The notes under the pieces are model-generated. The model worked only from the letters and a program-made list of their open reading frames with translations, was not told where the DNA came from and searched no databases. Both the position numbers and the translations under genes were made by a program. This document shows positions 8,218 through 15,680 of a DNA stretch of 25,819 bases, in pieces. The stretch is from CAG-390 sp045633005. Lineage in GTDB: Bacteria; Bacillota; Clostridia; Oscillospirales; CAG-272. The number at the start of each line of letters is the position of its first letter. The stretch's first letter is position 1. The stretch is taken from assembly GCA_045633005.1 (NCBI GenBank), contig JAZQXT010000050.1, positions 1 through 25,819 on the forward strand, given 5' to 3'.

Positions 8218-9622
8218 AATGTTCTTTTTTTTTAAATATAGCCAACACCACTACTGCGGCGGCAAGCACACCCGACGCGCTAAAGGACGAGCAAGCGCCC
8301 GATTCCTCGTTGGAAGCTGTAGTAAGCTGTGCCTTTTCCTCCTCGGTCAAGGGAACGCTTGTGTAGACCGCCGTATAGGTAACGTCACCAAGGCAGAATT
8401 TCTGAACCGTCTTATCCCATTTTTCAAAAACGAATTTATTCTCCCCGTCGGACTTCATCGTCGGTGCCTCGGGAACTGCGACCTCGCCGCAGTAGGGATA
8501 GACCGCCTCGGAAATAACGCTTCCGTCGGGATTTACGAATTTCACGGTATAGTTATTTGCTTGCCATACGGCGTAAAGCACTATGCTTTCATCCCCCGAA
8601 TATTTGTCACCCGGTTGATAAGCGACCTCCCCGCCGCGCTCGGTAGCCCAGCCAAGGAAGGTATATCCCTTGTATGTGGGGAGCTTATCGCTGAGCTTCA
8701 GCTCCTCGTTTGGCTTGCGGTGCTGAGTCGCAGGTGCGCCCTTGCCGTCACCCGTATCGTACGTCACGGTAAACGCAAGAGAATTCACGGGGAAAAGGAA
8801 ACTCATTTCAGCTATAGCCCGAGTCCCCTTGTACTCAACGAGCGCGGTAGCTCCGTAGGACTCAATAAGCTTAACGCTATCGCCCGTAGGGACGGTAGTG
8901 AAAAACTCGCCCGTTTGCAAAAAGAGATCGGTAGCTTGAATAGCAAAATACTCGCCATCCTCCATAACTACCCTGCCGTAGCCGCGTATCTGCGCATCGT
9001 TTACGTCATACGACGCCTTTGTGACCATTCCCAGCTTATTTCCCTCGATAGTATGTACCTTATTATTCTCAACGCGCGTTACTATGCCTATGTGATCGGG
9101 CGCGGAATTGGCGTTTCCGAAGAAGATGAGGTCTCCCGCATTGGGCAAAAACGCGGTCTCGGATTGGAAGTATCTTCCCTTTTCGCTGAGATTCTTCATC
9201 ATTCGGGGACAGCTTACCTCCACGGTGAAGCTACCTACGGGTGCGCCCGCGTGGTAAAGGCACCACGAAACGAACGCACAGCACCAAGCGTAGCCGTAGC
9301 TTACGCCGTTGCCCTCGTTATTGTCGAGCTTACCGTATATTCTGTTATATTCTACGAAATTCTTGCTTCCCTTGGTATTTGCGCCGTCCATATCCGCGTC
9401 GCTGTCACCCTCGTGATAGCCAAGCTGAGTTTCGGCAATACCAACGATGTCCTTGCCGAGATCGCCGCTATGCTCGTAAGCCTTAAGCGCGGTATAATAC
9501 TTGCTCGCCTTATAAACGTCGCTGCATTCGTACGCCGAAGCGGCAAGCGTGGGAAGTGCGCACGCGGCGCAGATCAGCGCCGCAGACAAAACGGCGGCAA
9601 GGGTTCTCAAAAATCTTTTCAT
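8216..9622 (-). CDS. Secreted CHAP-type cysteine peptidase with InlB-type repeats and C-terminal membrane anchor
   Basis: A likely peptidoglycan amidase or endopeptidase of 468 residues. The signal peptide is MKRFLRTLAAVLSAALICA, with a probable cut near LAASA (residue 30). The catalytic domain spans about 55-225. W113-C114 with AFVSW supplies the nucleophile, D176-H177 (DHIGIV) the His, and IEGN near 192-195 a likely third residue. After a linker come two repeats of the InlB/Flg_new type (YTFLGWATERGGEVAY followed by LYAVW near 370; FEKWD followed by YTAVY near 430). The end is a hydrophobic helix followed by FKKKEH, with no LPXTG. I chose the ATG at 9622 because AAGGAG lies 6-8 bases upstream; the open frame runs 40 codons further but over the neighbouring gene. 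It starts 11 bases after the SLOG gene, so the two are probably one operon. Confidence 0.87.
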   Translation of the reverse strand: MKRFLRTLAAVLSAALICAACALPTLAASAYECSDVYKASKYYTALKAYEHSGDLGKDIVGIAETQLGYHEGDSDADMDGANTKGSKNFVEYNRIYGKLDNNEGNGVSYGYAWCCAFVSWCLYHAGAPVGSFTVEVSCPRMMKNLSEKGRYFQSETAFLPNAGDLIFFGNANSAPDHIGIVTRVENNKVHTIEGNKLGMVTKASYDVNDAQIRGYGRVVMEDGEYFAIQATDLFLQTGEFFTTVPTGDSVKLIESYGATALVEYKGTRAIAEMSFLFPVNSLAFTVTYDTGDGKGAPATQHRKPNEELKLSDKLPTYKGYTFLGWATERGGEVAYQPGDKYSGDESIVLYAVWQANNYTVKFVNPDGSVISEAVYPYCGEVAVPEAPTMKSDGENKFVFEKWDKTVQKFCLGDVTYTAVYTSVPLTEEEKAQLTTASNEESGACSSFSASGVLAAAVVVLAIFKKKEH

Positions 9623-9633
9623 AATTTTTCTCC

Positions 9634-10128
9634 TTATCCTATAAGGTCTGCTAAATTCACGACCATAACGTCCTTTATCTGCGCGTAATCGACCGTATAC
9701 GCCGTTCCGCCCGACGCGCCCCTTCGGCAATACGCCATACAAAGCTTTGCCGAATCGACCATACGCCTATTGCGCTCGTGCATACAGCCGTCGTAATAAT
9801 ACGGTGAGACGTAGGTGTGGGAGTCCGCCCGCTCAAGTATCTCGCCATAGAGGGCTTTTTCGTCGTTTCGCCACCGCTTCGCTTGGTCGGGACACGGTAG
9901 CATCAGCTCAAGCCTTATTTTGGGGTACTCGCGTTTAAGTCGCAGTACGCACTCTGCCGCAAGCGTGTCAAAGCCAAGCGCACCGCCCGCGATAAAGGTG
10001 TGCGTGCCGTAATTGACTATGAGGTTTTTCAGCATCGTTTCAAGCAGGCGCGAAAGTTTTTCCCTCTCGTCGCTCTTGAGCATCCTGTGCCCCGTAAAGC
10101 ACACGCTCTCTATTCGCTCGCCGACCAT
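9634..10128 (-). CDS. SLOG-domain protein of the DUF1273/YpsA type
   Basis: A cytoplasmic Rossmann-like protein of 164 residues. SLOG proteins bind nucleotides or related ligands; the exact role of this family is not established. Visible landmarks are the N-terminal strand SVCFTGHR, the AGGALGFDTLAAE segment (glycine-rich loop and acidic residue), LMLPCPDQAKRW, and a late GASGGTAYTVDYA segment. The ATG at 10128 follows a G-rich ribosome site (GAGGGGGTGA). Its stop codon abuts the AAGGAG of the downstream CHAP-domain gene, which suggests translational coupling. There is no DprA-like extension or toxin partner, so a SLOG-based defence role is not supported by the context. Confidence 0.85.
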   Translation of the reverse strand: MVGERIESVCFTGHRMLKSDEREKLSRLLETMLKNLIVNYGTHTFIAGGALGFDTLAAECVLRLKREYPKIRLELMLPCPDQAKRWRNDEKALYGEILERADSHTYVSPYYYDGCMHERNRRMVDSAKLCMAYCRRGASGGTAYTVDYAQIKDVMVVNLADLIG

Positions 10129-10155
10129 TCGCTCACCCCCTCGATTTATTTATAT

Positions 10156-10184
10156 ATTATAACACAAAAATGGAAAAATTTGAA
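10156..10184 (-). promoter_or_regulatory. Promoter of the SLOG-CHAP operon
   Basis: On the minus strand there is TTCAAA (10179-10184), 17 bases, then TATAAT (10156-10161), about 28 bases before the start codon. Confidence 0.6.
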
Positions 10185-10223
10185 GTTTTTTTACATATTT
10201 TCTTTTAAGAAAGAAAAAATCTA

Positions 10224-10252
10224 TTGATTTTCAAAATAAAATGTGCTATAAT
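10224..10252 (+). promoter_or_regulatory. Promoter of the Mn2+ riboswitch-mntP unit
   Basis: TTGATT (10224-10229), 17-base spacer, TATAAT (10247-10252). The start of transcription would lie just inside the riboswitch, close to its first stem, so the exact 5' end matters. Confidence 0.8.
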
Positions 10253-10253
10253 T

Positions 10254-10393
10254 GGCAGAGTAAGGGAGTAGTCGACGCCTTTGGGCGTGGTTTTGCCAAC
10301 AACTCTGGGGAGCTTTCCCATGGCATAACCTTAATAGACAAGACTTATCTGTTCGCACCGATGGCAGATAGGTCGTAAATATGCGCCTCTGCC
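10254..10393 (+). ncRNA. Probable yybP-ykoY (Mn2+) riboswitch
   Basis: The conserved-looking AAGGGAGTAG (10262-10271) is followed by the hairpin ACGCC-TTTG-GGCGT (10274-10287). Next come ACCTTAATAGACAAGAC (from about 10328) and a hairpin bearing CACCGATGG (about 10341-10373), then the mntP gene. These elements and the gene they precede match the Mn2+-sensing yybP-ykoY family. The 5' strand GGCAGAG (10254-10260) is perfectly complementary to CTCTGCC (10387-10393), which would close the aptamer. That same CTCTGCC is also part of the terminator's 5' arm. Mn2+ binding that stabilises the closing stem should therefore prevent termination, giving an ON switch. Confidence 0.85.
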
Positions 10394-10427
10394 GCGGAAT
10401 TTTTCCACGTCGGAGGTTTTTTGTTTT
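10386..10427 (+). terminator. Regulatory terminator whose 3' arm contains the mntP ribosome site
   Basis: The arm CCTCTGCCGCGGAA (10386-10399) faces TTCCACGTCGGAGG (10403-10416) with two mismatches, followed by TTTTTTGTTTT. The last bases of the 3' arm are GGAGG (10412-10416), the ribosome site of mntP. The hairpin can thus both end transcription and hide the ribosome site. It competes with the aptamer closing stem for 10387-10393. Confidence 0.8.
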
Positions 10428-11001
10428 GGGTATAGCAGACGTTCTTCTTCTCGCACTCGGACTTTCTGCGGATGCCTTTGCGGTTTCCATCTGTAAGGGA
10501 CTTTCGGTGCAGAAGCTAAAGCCCTCGCACGCGCTCATCTGCGGCGCTTATTTCGGCGGCTTTCAGGCACTTATGCCGCTTATCGGCTATTACCTCGGCG
10601 CAAGCTTCTCTGACCTTATCTCAAGCGTCACGCATTGGATAGCCTTTGCACTTCTCTTACTTATCGGCGGCAATATGATACGAGAGGCAGTATGGGGCGA
10701 CGATGACGATTGCTCACCCGACTTTTCACCCGCCGCTATGCTCCCCATGGCGATAGCCACGAGCATTGACGCGCTTGCCGTCGGCGTTGCCATCTCCATG
10801 TCGGCTGACGAAAACTCAATGGGCATCTTCTCGCAGATAGCCATAATCGGCATAATAACCCTCGTTCTTTCCGCCGTCGGCGTGTATATCGGTCACGCTT
10901 TCGGTAAAAAATTCAAAAAGAGTGCCGAAATTCTCGGCGGCTCGATACTCGTTATCCTCGGCGTTAAGATACTGCTTGAGGGACTTGGCATAATCGGTTA
11001 A
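10426..11001 (+). CDS. mntP: Mn2+ efflux protein MntP (TTG start)
   Basis: MntP (formerly DUF204) is a small membrane exporter that lowers toxic Mn2+. I place the start at TTG 10426, 9 bases after GGAGG (10412-10416). This gives 191 residues, close to the 188 of E. coli, and the expected opening of a hydrophobic helix with LALGLSADAFAVSICKG. An in-frame ATG at 10381 is rejected because it lies in the riboswitch expression platform, has no ribosome site and would add a basic, non-hydrophobic extension. Repeated helices carry the paired acidic motifs LSADAF and ATSIDALAVGVAIS expected for the family. It is controlled by the upstream riboswitch. The ATPase gene follows after 31 bases without a terminator. 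Confidence 0.93.
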   Translation: MGIADVLLLALGLSADAFAVSICKGLSVQKLKPSHALICGAYFGGFQALMPLIGYYLGASFSDLISSVTHWIAFALLLLIGGNMIREAVWGDDDDCSPDFSPAAMLPMAIATSIDALAVGVAISMSADENSMGIFSQIAIIGIITLVLSAVGVYIGHAFGKKFKKSAEILGGSILVILGVKILLEGLGIIG

Positions 11002-11032
11002 ACAAAAATCACATATATTTAAGGAGAAAACA

Positions 11033-13705
11033 ATGAAAGAGTATCTGTCAGACGTCCGCGACGTCCTCGCAGAGCAGGAATCGTCCGAAAACGGACTTTC
11101 CGCCGCAGAGGCGTCAGCAAGACTCGAAAAGCACGGACACAACAAGCTTAAGGAAGGCAAAAAGGTTTCGCTGTTTGCGAAATTCTTGAAAGAGCTTTCC
11201 GACCCGATGATCATCATCCTGATCGTTGCCGCAGTTATTTCGTCCATCACGGAATACTACGAGGCAACTCAGGCAGGTCACAGCTTCTTCCCCACCGACG
11301 CGTGCATCATTCTCGTCGTCGTTCTGATCAACGCCATCCTCGGCGTGGTTCAGGAAAGCAAGGCGGAAAAGGCTATCGAGGCGCTCCAAGAGATAACTGC
11401 CGCAACTAGCAAGGTCATCCGCGACGGCGTTCAGATCGTCGTCAAGAGCGAGGAGCTCGTTCCCGGTGACATCATCGTTCTTGAGGCAGGCGACGCAGTT
11501 CCCGCAGACGCGAGAATTATAGAGTCCAACTCCCTCAAATGCGAGGAAGCACCCCTTACGGGAGAATCCGTTCCCGTTGACAAGCAAGCCGCCGCGCTCA
11601 CCGCTGGCGCAAACGGCGAAGTTCCCCTCGGCGACCGCTCCAATATGGTCTATATGGGCTCGGTCTGCGTTTACGGACGCGCAAAGGCAGTAGTCGTAGG
11701 CACGGGTATGAACACCGAGATGGGTAAGATCGCTCAGGCGCTTACCGACGTTCAGGACGAGCAGACTCCCCTTCAGATCAAGCTCGGTCAGCTCTCCAAG
11801 GTTCTTACTTGGCTCGTTCTCGGTATCTCCGCCCTCATTTTCGGCGTAGGTATCGTCCGCGGACTTATCGCTACGGGCAGCATCAGCTTTGCCGCTGACA
11901 TTCTCCCCAACTTCATGGTAGCAGTCAGCCTTGCAGTTGCCGCTATTCCCGAGGGACTTGCCGCAGTAGTTACCATCGTTCTTTCCATCGGCGTTACCAA
12001 GATGTCCAAGAGAAACGCCGTTATCCGTAAGCTCACCGCAGTTGAAACGCTCGGCTGTACGCAGGTCATCTGCTCCGATAAGACGGGTACTCTCACCCAG
12101 AATAAGATGACGGTAGTTGAGGATTACACCGCAGACCGCGCTATCCTTGCAACCGCTATGACGCTTTGTAACGACGCAGAGCCCGACGAGGACGGCAACG
12201 CAGTTGGCGAGCCTACCGAGTGCGCTCTCGTAAACTACGCAACCAAGTACGAATTCTTAAAGCCCGCACTCAAGGCGGCTCAGCCCAGAATCGGCGAAGT
12301 CCCCTTCGACTCCTCCCGTAAGATGATGACTACCGTTCACACCGTTGACGGCAGCGTTATGCAGTACACCAAGGGTGCGCCCGACGAGCTTCTTGCACGT
12401 TGCACCACCATCCTTACCGAAAACGGCGTAGTTGCACTCACCGACGAGCTTCGCGCCGAGGTTATGAAGCATAACAAGGCGATGGCTGACAAGGCGCTCC
12501 GCGTGCTTGCCGCCGCTTACCGCAAGCTTGACGCCGAGCCCGCCGAGTACACCGTAGCACTTGAGACCGACCTTACCTTTGCAGGTCTTTGCGGTATGAT
12601 CGACCCCGTTCGTCCCGAGGTTCTTGAGGCTATCAAGGACTGCCGCAGCGCAGGTATCCGCCCCATTATGATCACGGGCGACCACAAGGACACCGCAGTT
12701 GCTATCGCTATCGAGCTTGGCATAATCACCGACGCTTCTCAGGCTATCACGGGTGCAGAGCTTAACGAGATATCCGACGCAGACTTCGAAAAGGCTATTG
12801 AAAAATACTCCGTATACGCTCGCGTTCAGCCCGAGCACAAGGTTCGCATCGTTGCCGCTTGGAAGAAGAAGGGCATGATCACCGCTATGACGGGCGACGG
12901 CGTAAACGACGCTCCCTCCATTAAGACCGCTGATATCGGTATCGGTATGGGTATCACGGGTACCGACGTAACGAAGAACGTTGCGGACATGGTGCTTGCA
13001 GATGATAACTTTGCCACCATCGTATACGCAGTTGAGGAAGGAAGAAAGATATACAGCAATATCCGTAAGGCTATTCAGTTCCTGCTTTCCTCCAATATGA
13101 GTGAGGTCATTACGATCTTCACCGCACAGATGATAGGCTTCACCATTCTTGAAGCTCCCCACCTGCTTTGGATCAACCTTATTACCGACTGCTTCCCCGC
13201 CCTCGCACTCGGCGTTGAGCCAGGTGAGAGCGACATTATGCAGCAGCCCCCCAGAAAGAGCAACGAAGGCATTTTCGCGGGCGGACTTGGCGTAGACCTC
13301 GTATATCAGGGTGTTATGGTATCCGTCCTCACCCTTACCGCGTATATCATCGGTTCTCTTATGGACCCCGCAGTCGCCGCTTGGTCCTTCGGCGTTCAGT
13401 CGAGCCACGGTATCACCATGGCGTTCCTCACCATGTCGATGGCTGAGATCTTCCACTCGCTGAATATGCGTTCACAGCGCGGCTCGATATTCACCCTCAA
13501 GGGCAGAAATCTTCTCCTTATCGGTGCAATGGTGCTTGCATTCCTGCTCACCACCGCCGTTATTGAGATCCCCGTGCTTGCCGACCTCTTCGGATTTACC
13601 GTTATCGACCTCAAGGAATACCTTATCGCACTCGGACTTGCGCTTACGGTAATTCCCGTTGTCGAGATCGTAAAGCTCATTCAGAGAGCAATAAAGAAAA
13701 ACTAA
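11033..13705 (+). CDS. P2-type cation-transporting ATPase (Ca2+/Mn2+ type)
   Basis: An 890-residue P-type ATPase. It has an N-terminal cation ATPase domain, the helix-M4 motif P306-E-G-L-A, the phosphorylation site D349-KTGTLTQNKMTV, KGAPDELL in the nucleotide domain, the hinge TGDGVNDAP at 620-628, and M6 NLITDCFPALALG. The last carries the Asn and Asp expected of Ca2+-transporting (P2A) pumps. It follows mntP by 31 bases with a good AAGGAG site and no terminator between, so it should share the Mn2+ riboswitch. The overall class is secure. From the context I infer that Mn2+ is a physiological substrate; Ca2+ alone is the alternative. Codon use is more uniform here than in neighbours, suggesting good expression. 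Confidence 0.95.
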   Translation: MKEYLSDVRDVLAEQESSENGLSAAEASARLEKHGHNKLKEGKKVSLFAKFLKELSDPMIIILIVAAVISSITEYYEATQAGHSFFPTDACIILVVVLINAILGVVQESKAEKAIEALQEITAATSKVIRDGVQIVVKSEELVPGDIIVLEAGDAVPADARIIESNSLKCEEAPLTGESVPVDKQAAALTAGANGEVPLGDRSNMVYMGSVCVYGRAKAVVVGTGMNTEMGKIAQALTDVQDEQTPLQIKLGQLSKVLTWLVLGISALIFGVGIVRGLIATGSISFAADILPNFMVAVSLAVAAIPEGLAAVVTIVLSIGVTKMSKRNAVIRKLTAVETLGCTQVICSDKTGTLTQNKMTVVEDYTADRAILATAMTLCNDAEPDEDGNAVGEPTECALVNYATKYEFLKPALKAAQPRIGEVPFDSSRKMMTTVHTVDGSVMQYTKGAPDELLARCTTILTENGVVALTDELRAEVMKHNKAMADKALRVLAAAYRKLDAEPAEYTVALETDLTFAGLCGMIDPVRPEVLEAIKDCRSAGIRPIMITGDHKDTAVAIAIELGIITDASQAITGAELNEISDADFEKAIEKYSVYARVQPEHKVRIVAAWKKKGMITAMTGDGVNDAPSIKTADIGIGMGITGTDVTKNVADMVLADDNFATIVYAVEEGRKIYSNIRKAIQFLLSSNMSEVITIFTAQMIGFTILEAPHLLWINLITDCFPALALGVEPGESDIMQQPPRKSNEGIFAGGLGVDLVYQGVMVSVLTLTAYIIGSLMDPAVAAWSFGVQSSHGITMAFLTMSMAEIFHSLNMRSQRGSIFTLKGRNLLLIGAMVLAFLLTTAVIEIPVLADLFGFTVIDLKEYLIALGLALTVIPVVEIVKLIQRAIKKN

Positions 13706-13708
13706 AAC

Positions 13709-13743
13709 ATCAGGGGTGTTGCTTCTTTGGCAACACCCCTGAT
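13709..13743. repeat. Perfect 14-bp inverted repeat between the ATPase gene and cls
   Basis: ATCAGGGGTGTTGC (13709-13722) pairs with 13730-13743 across a 7-base loop. The plus strand has no T tract after it (TCAAAATAAGG follows), so termination for the ATPase gene is doubtful. It may be a processing or stabilising stem, letting some transcription run into cls. Confidence 0.7.
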
Positions 13744-13762
13744 TCAAAATAAGGAATAAAAA

Positions 13763-15298
13763 ATGAAGCATAAATGGTTTCGGCGGCTACTCTACCGCAG
13801 ACTTTTGGTAGCACTTATAATCCTCTTGCAGTTCGGCTTTCTCGTCTACGCGATACTCAGCGGAAGCCGCACCTCGCAAGCGTTCACGCTCCTTCTTGAG
13901 CTTATAAGCCTTGCCGCCGTTCTTTATATCATCGCCGCGCCGACGAAGGGCGCGTACAAGCTGACTTGGGTAATACTGATACTCTCCGTTCCCATTTTCG
14001 GCGGTCTGTTTTATCTTATGTTCAGTATGCAATCCTCTACGCGAATATTCCGCCGCGCTATCGACGAGGCGGAGACCATCGGCGCTCTGCCGATAAACGA
14101 GGACGTACGCGCACGCGCCGAGGCGGAATACCCAAGTCGCGCTCCACAGCTACGCTATCTGCAAAGCGCCGCATCCTTCGGGGTGTTTGAAAACACCGAA
14201 ACTAAATTCTATCCGCTTGGCGAGGATTACTTTCACGCGCTCGTTGAGGAGCTTGAAAAGGCTGAAAAATATATCTTCCTTGAATACTTCATCATCGAGC
14301 ACGGCAAGATGTGGGACACTATCCTTGAGATACTCGTGCGCAAGGCGAAGTCGGGCGTGACGGTACGCCTTCTCTACGACGATATCGGATGCTTTATCCT
14401 GCTCCCCCGCGACTACGTTAAGCGTATGCGCGAGGTGGGCATCGAGTGCCGCGTGTTCAATCGCTTCCGCCCCATGCTTACGGTTTTGCAAAACAACCGC
14501 GACCACCGCAAGATATGCGCCATAGACGGCAAGGTGGCTTTTACGGGCGGCATAAACCTTGCGGATGAATATATCAACGAGATAGTCAAATACGGGCATT
14601 GGAAGGATTCGGGCGTGCGCCTGTACGGCGATGCGGCGATGAATATGTCGCTGATGTTTCTGCGTATGTGGCGTATGGCAGGCACGAAGGAGGAATGGAG
14701 CGAGGATTTTTCGCGCTTCGTATCCCCCGAATGTACCTTCCGCGCCGCGCACGACGGCTACGTCATTCCGTACTCCGACAGCCCGCTTGACAACGAAAAC
14801 GTCGGCGAGCACATCTATCTGCAGTTGATAAATAGCGCACGCAATACGCTTTATATCTGCACGCCGTATCTGATAATCGACGAGAATATGCTCTCCGCGC
14901 TTATACTCGCCGCCAAAAGCGGCGTTGACGTGCGTATAATCACGCCGCACGTTTGGGACAAGCGCCTTGTCCACGCCACCACGCGCTCGTATTACAACGA
15001 CCTTATTTCCGCGGGCGTGAGGGTGTTTGAGTACACCCCCGGCTTTATGCACGAAAAGCTGATGATCTGCGACGGCGAAGCCGCCACCGTCGGCACGACG
15101 AACCTTGATTTCCGCAGTCTTTATATGCACTTTGAGTGTGGCGTGCTTCTCTACGGATGCCGCGCCGTGCGCGAGGCACAGGAAAGCTTTATGAGGACGC
15201 TTGAAAGCTCGCGCGAGATAACCGCCGCCGATTGCAAATCGGGAATGCTTCGCAGTATCGGAAGAAAAATTCTGCGCCTTTTCGCTCCGCTCATGTAA
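13763..15298 (+). CDS. cls: Cardiolipin synthase (phospholipase D family)
   Basis: This membrane enzyme joins two phosphatidylglycerols to make cardiolipin and glycerol. The 511 residues start with a basic segment and hydrophobic helices (about 13-85, ending ILSVPIFGGLFYLMF), typical of the ClsA class. Two HKD catalytic motifs follow: H248-R-K250 to D255 with GKVAFTGGIN, and H430-E-K432 to D437 with GTTNLDFRSL. The start ATG follows AAGGA by about 7 bases. The gene ends at a TAA that is part of a terminator-like arm (15295-15309). The matching arm now lies about 360 bases away, over the stop of the convergent dacF gene. Confidence 0.96.
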   Translation: MKHKWFRRLLYRRLLVALIILLQFGFLVYAILSGSRTSQAFTLLLELISLAAVLYIIAAPTKGAYKLTWVILILSVPIFGGLFYLMFSMQSSTRIFRRAIDEAETIGALPINEDVRARAEAEYPSRAPQLRYLQSAASFGVFENTETKFYPLGEDYFHALVEELEKAEKYIFLEYFIIEHGKMWDTILEILVRKAKSGVTVRLLYDDIGCFILLPRDYVKRMREVGIECRVFNRFRPMLTVLQNNRDHRKICAIDGKVAFTGGINLADEYINEIVKYGHWKDSGVRLYGDAAMNMSLMFLRMWRMAGTKEEWSEDFSRFVSPECTFRAAHDGYVIPYSDSPLDNENVGEHIYLQLINSARNTLYICTPYLIIDENMLSALILAAKSGVDVRIITPHVWDKRLVHATTRSYYNDLISAGVRVFEYTPGFMHEKLMICDGEAATVGTTNLDFRSLYMHFECGVLLYGCRAVREAQESFMRTLESSREITAADCKSGMLRSIGRKILRLFAPLM

Positions 15299-15366
15299 AA
15301 AAACACCGCCTCGGCGAGTCTTTTATAGAGCGGTAGTAAACTGAATAGCACCATCCCGACAGAAAA

Positions 15367-15405
15367 AGGACGAAGAATTGCTAAAATTCCTCGTCCTCTT
15401 TTCTT
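15367..15405 (+). terminator. Terminator downstream of cls
   Basis: AGGACGAAGAATT (15367-15379) pairs with 15385-15397 (13 bp, one wobble) around a 5-base loop, then CTTTTCTT follows. A-rich sequence on the left makes it possibly bidirectional. Confidence 0.75.
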
Positions 15406-15448
15406 GACAACCACTGCTTATGTGTCCACAAAAGCTATTTTGATTTTG

Positions 15449-15665
15449 TCGATATGCTTCGCTCGATATATTTGCCTTACGGCAAATTCGATATGTTTTC
15501 GCTTCGCTCAAACTCGATATGATATAAATCCGCGCTCACGAAGTGAGCATATCGCGCGCGTCAGCGCATATCGAACGCAGCGGCGCACAATGTGCGCCGT
15601 AGGCGTATATCGAAAATCCGCGATAGCGGATTTATATCGACGCGTACCTGCTCTGTGCAGGTACG
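15449..15665. repeat. Hairpin array 1, unit TCGATAT / ATATCGA
   Basis: Four TCGATAT units (15449, 15463, 15488, 15514) are followed by four inverted ATATCG(A/C) units (15549, 15568, 15607, 15634). Small hairpins fill the intervals, mostly with no leftover base. Examples are ATTTGCC-TTAC-GGCAAAT (15470-15487), GCTCAC-GAA-GTGAGC (15534-15548), AAATCCGC-GATA-GCGGATTT (15614-15633) and CGTACCTGC with a 5-base loop (15643-15665). The turning point is at 15521-15533. There is no cargo gene here; the region between cls and dacF (15299-15680) holds only this array and the cls terminator. Confidence 0.85.
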
Positions 15666-15680
15666 CCACAGCGGTGTTTT

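Noticed and set aside
8186..9688. Open frame of 500 codons on the plus strand
   Set aside because: Antisense shadow of the CHAP-domain gene; the minus-strand product has a signal peptide, catalytic motifs and repeats.
10381..10425. ATG start for mntP at 10381
   Set aside because: It lies in the riboswitch expression platform without a ribosome site and adds a basic stretch foreign to the family. TTG at 10426 follows GGAGG and gives the normal length.
13709..13743. Ordinary intrinsic terminator after the ATPase gene
   Set aside because: The stem is perfect but no T run follows on the plus strand; listed as an inverted repeat only.
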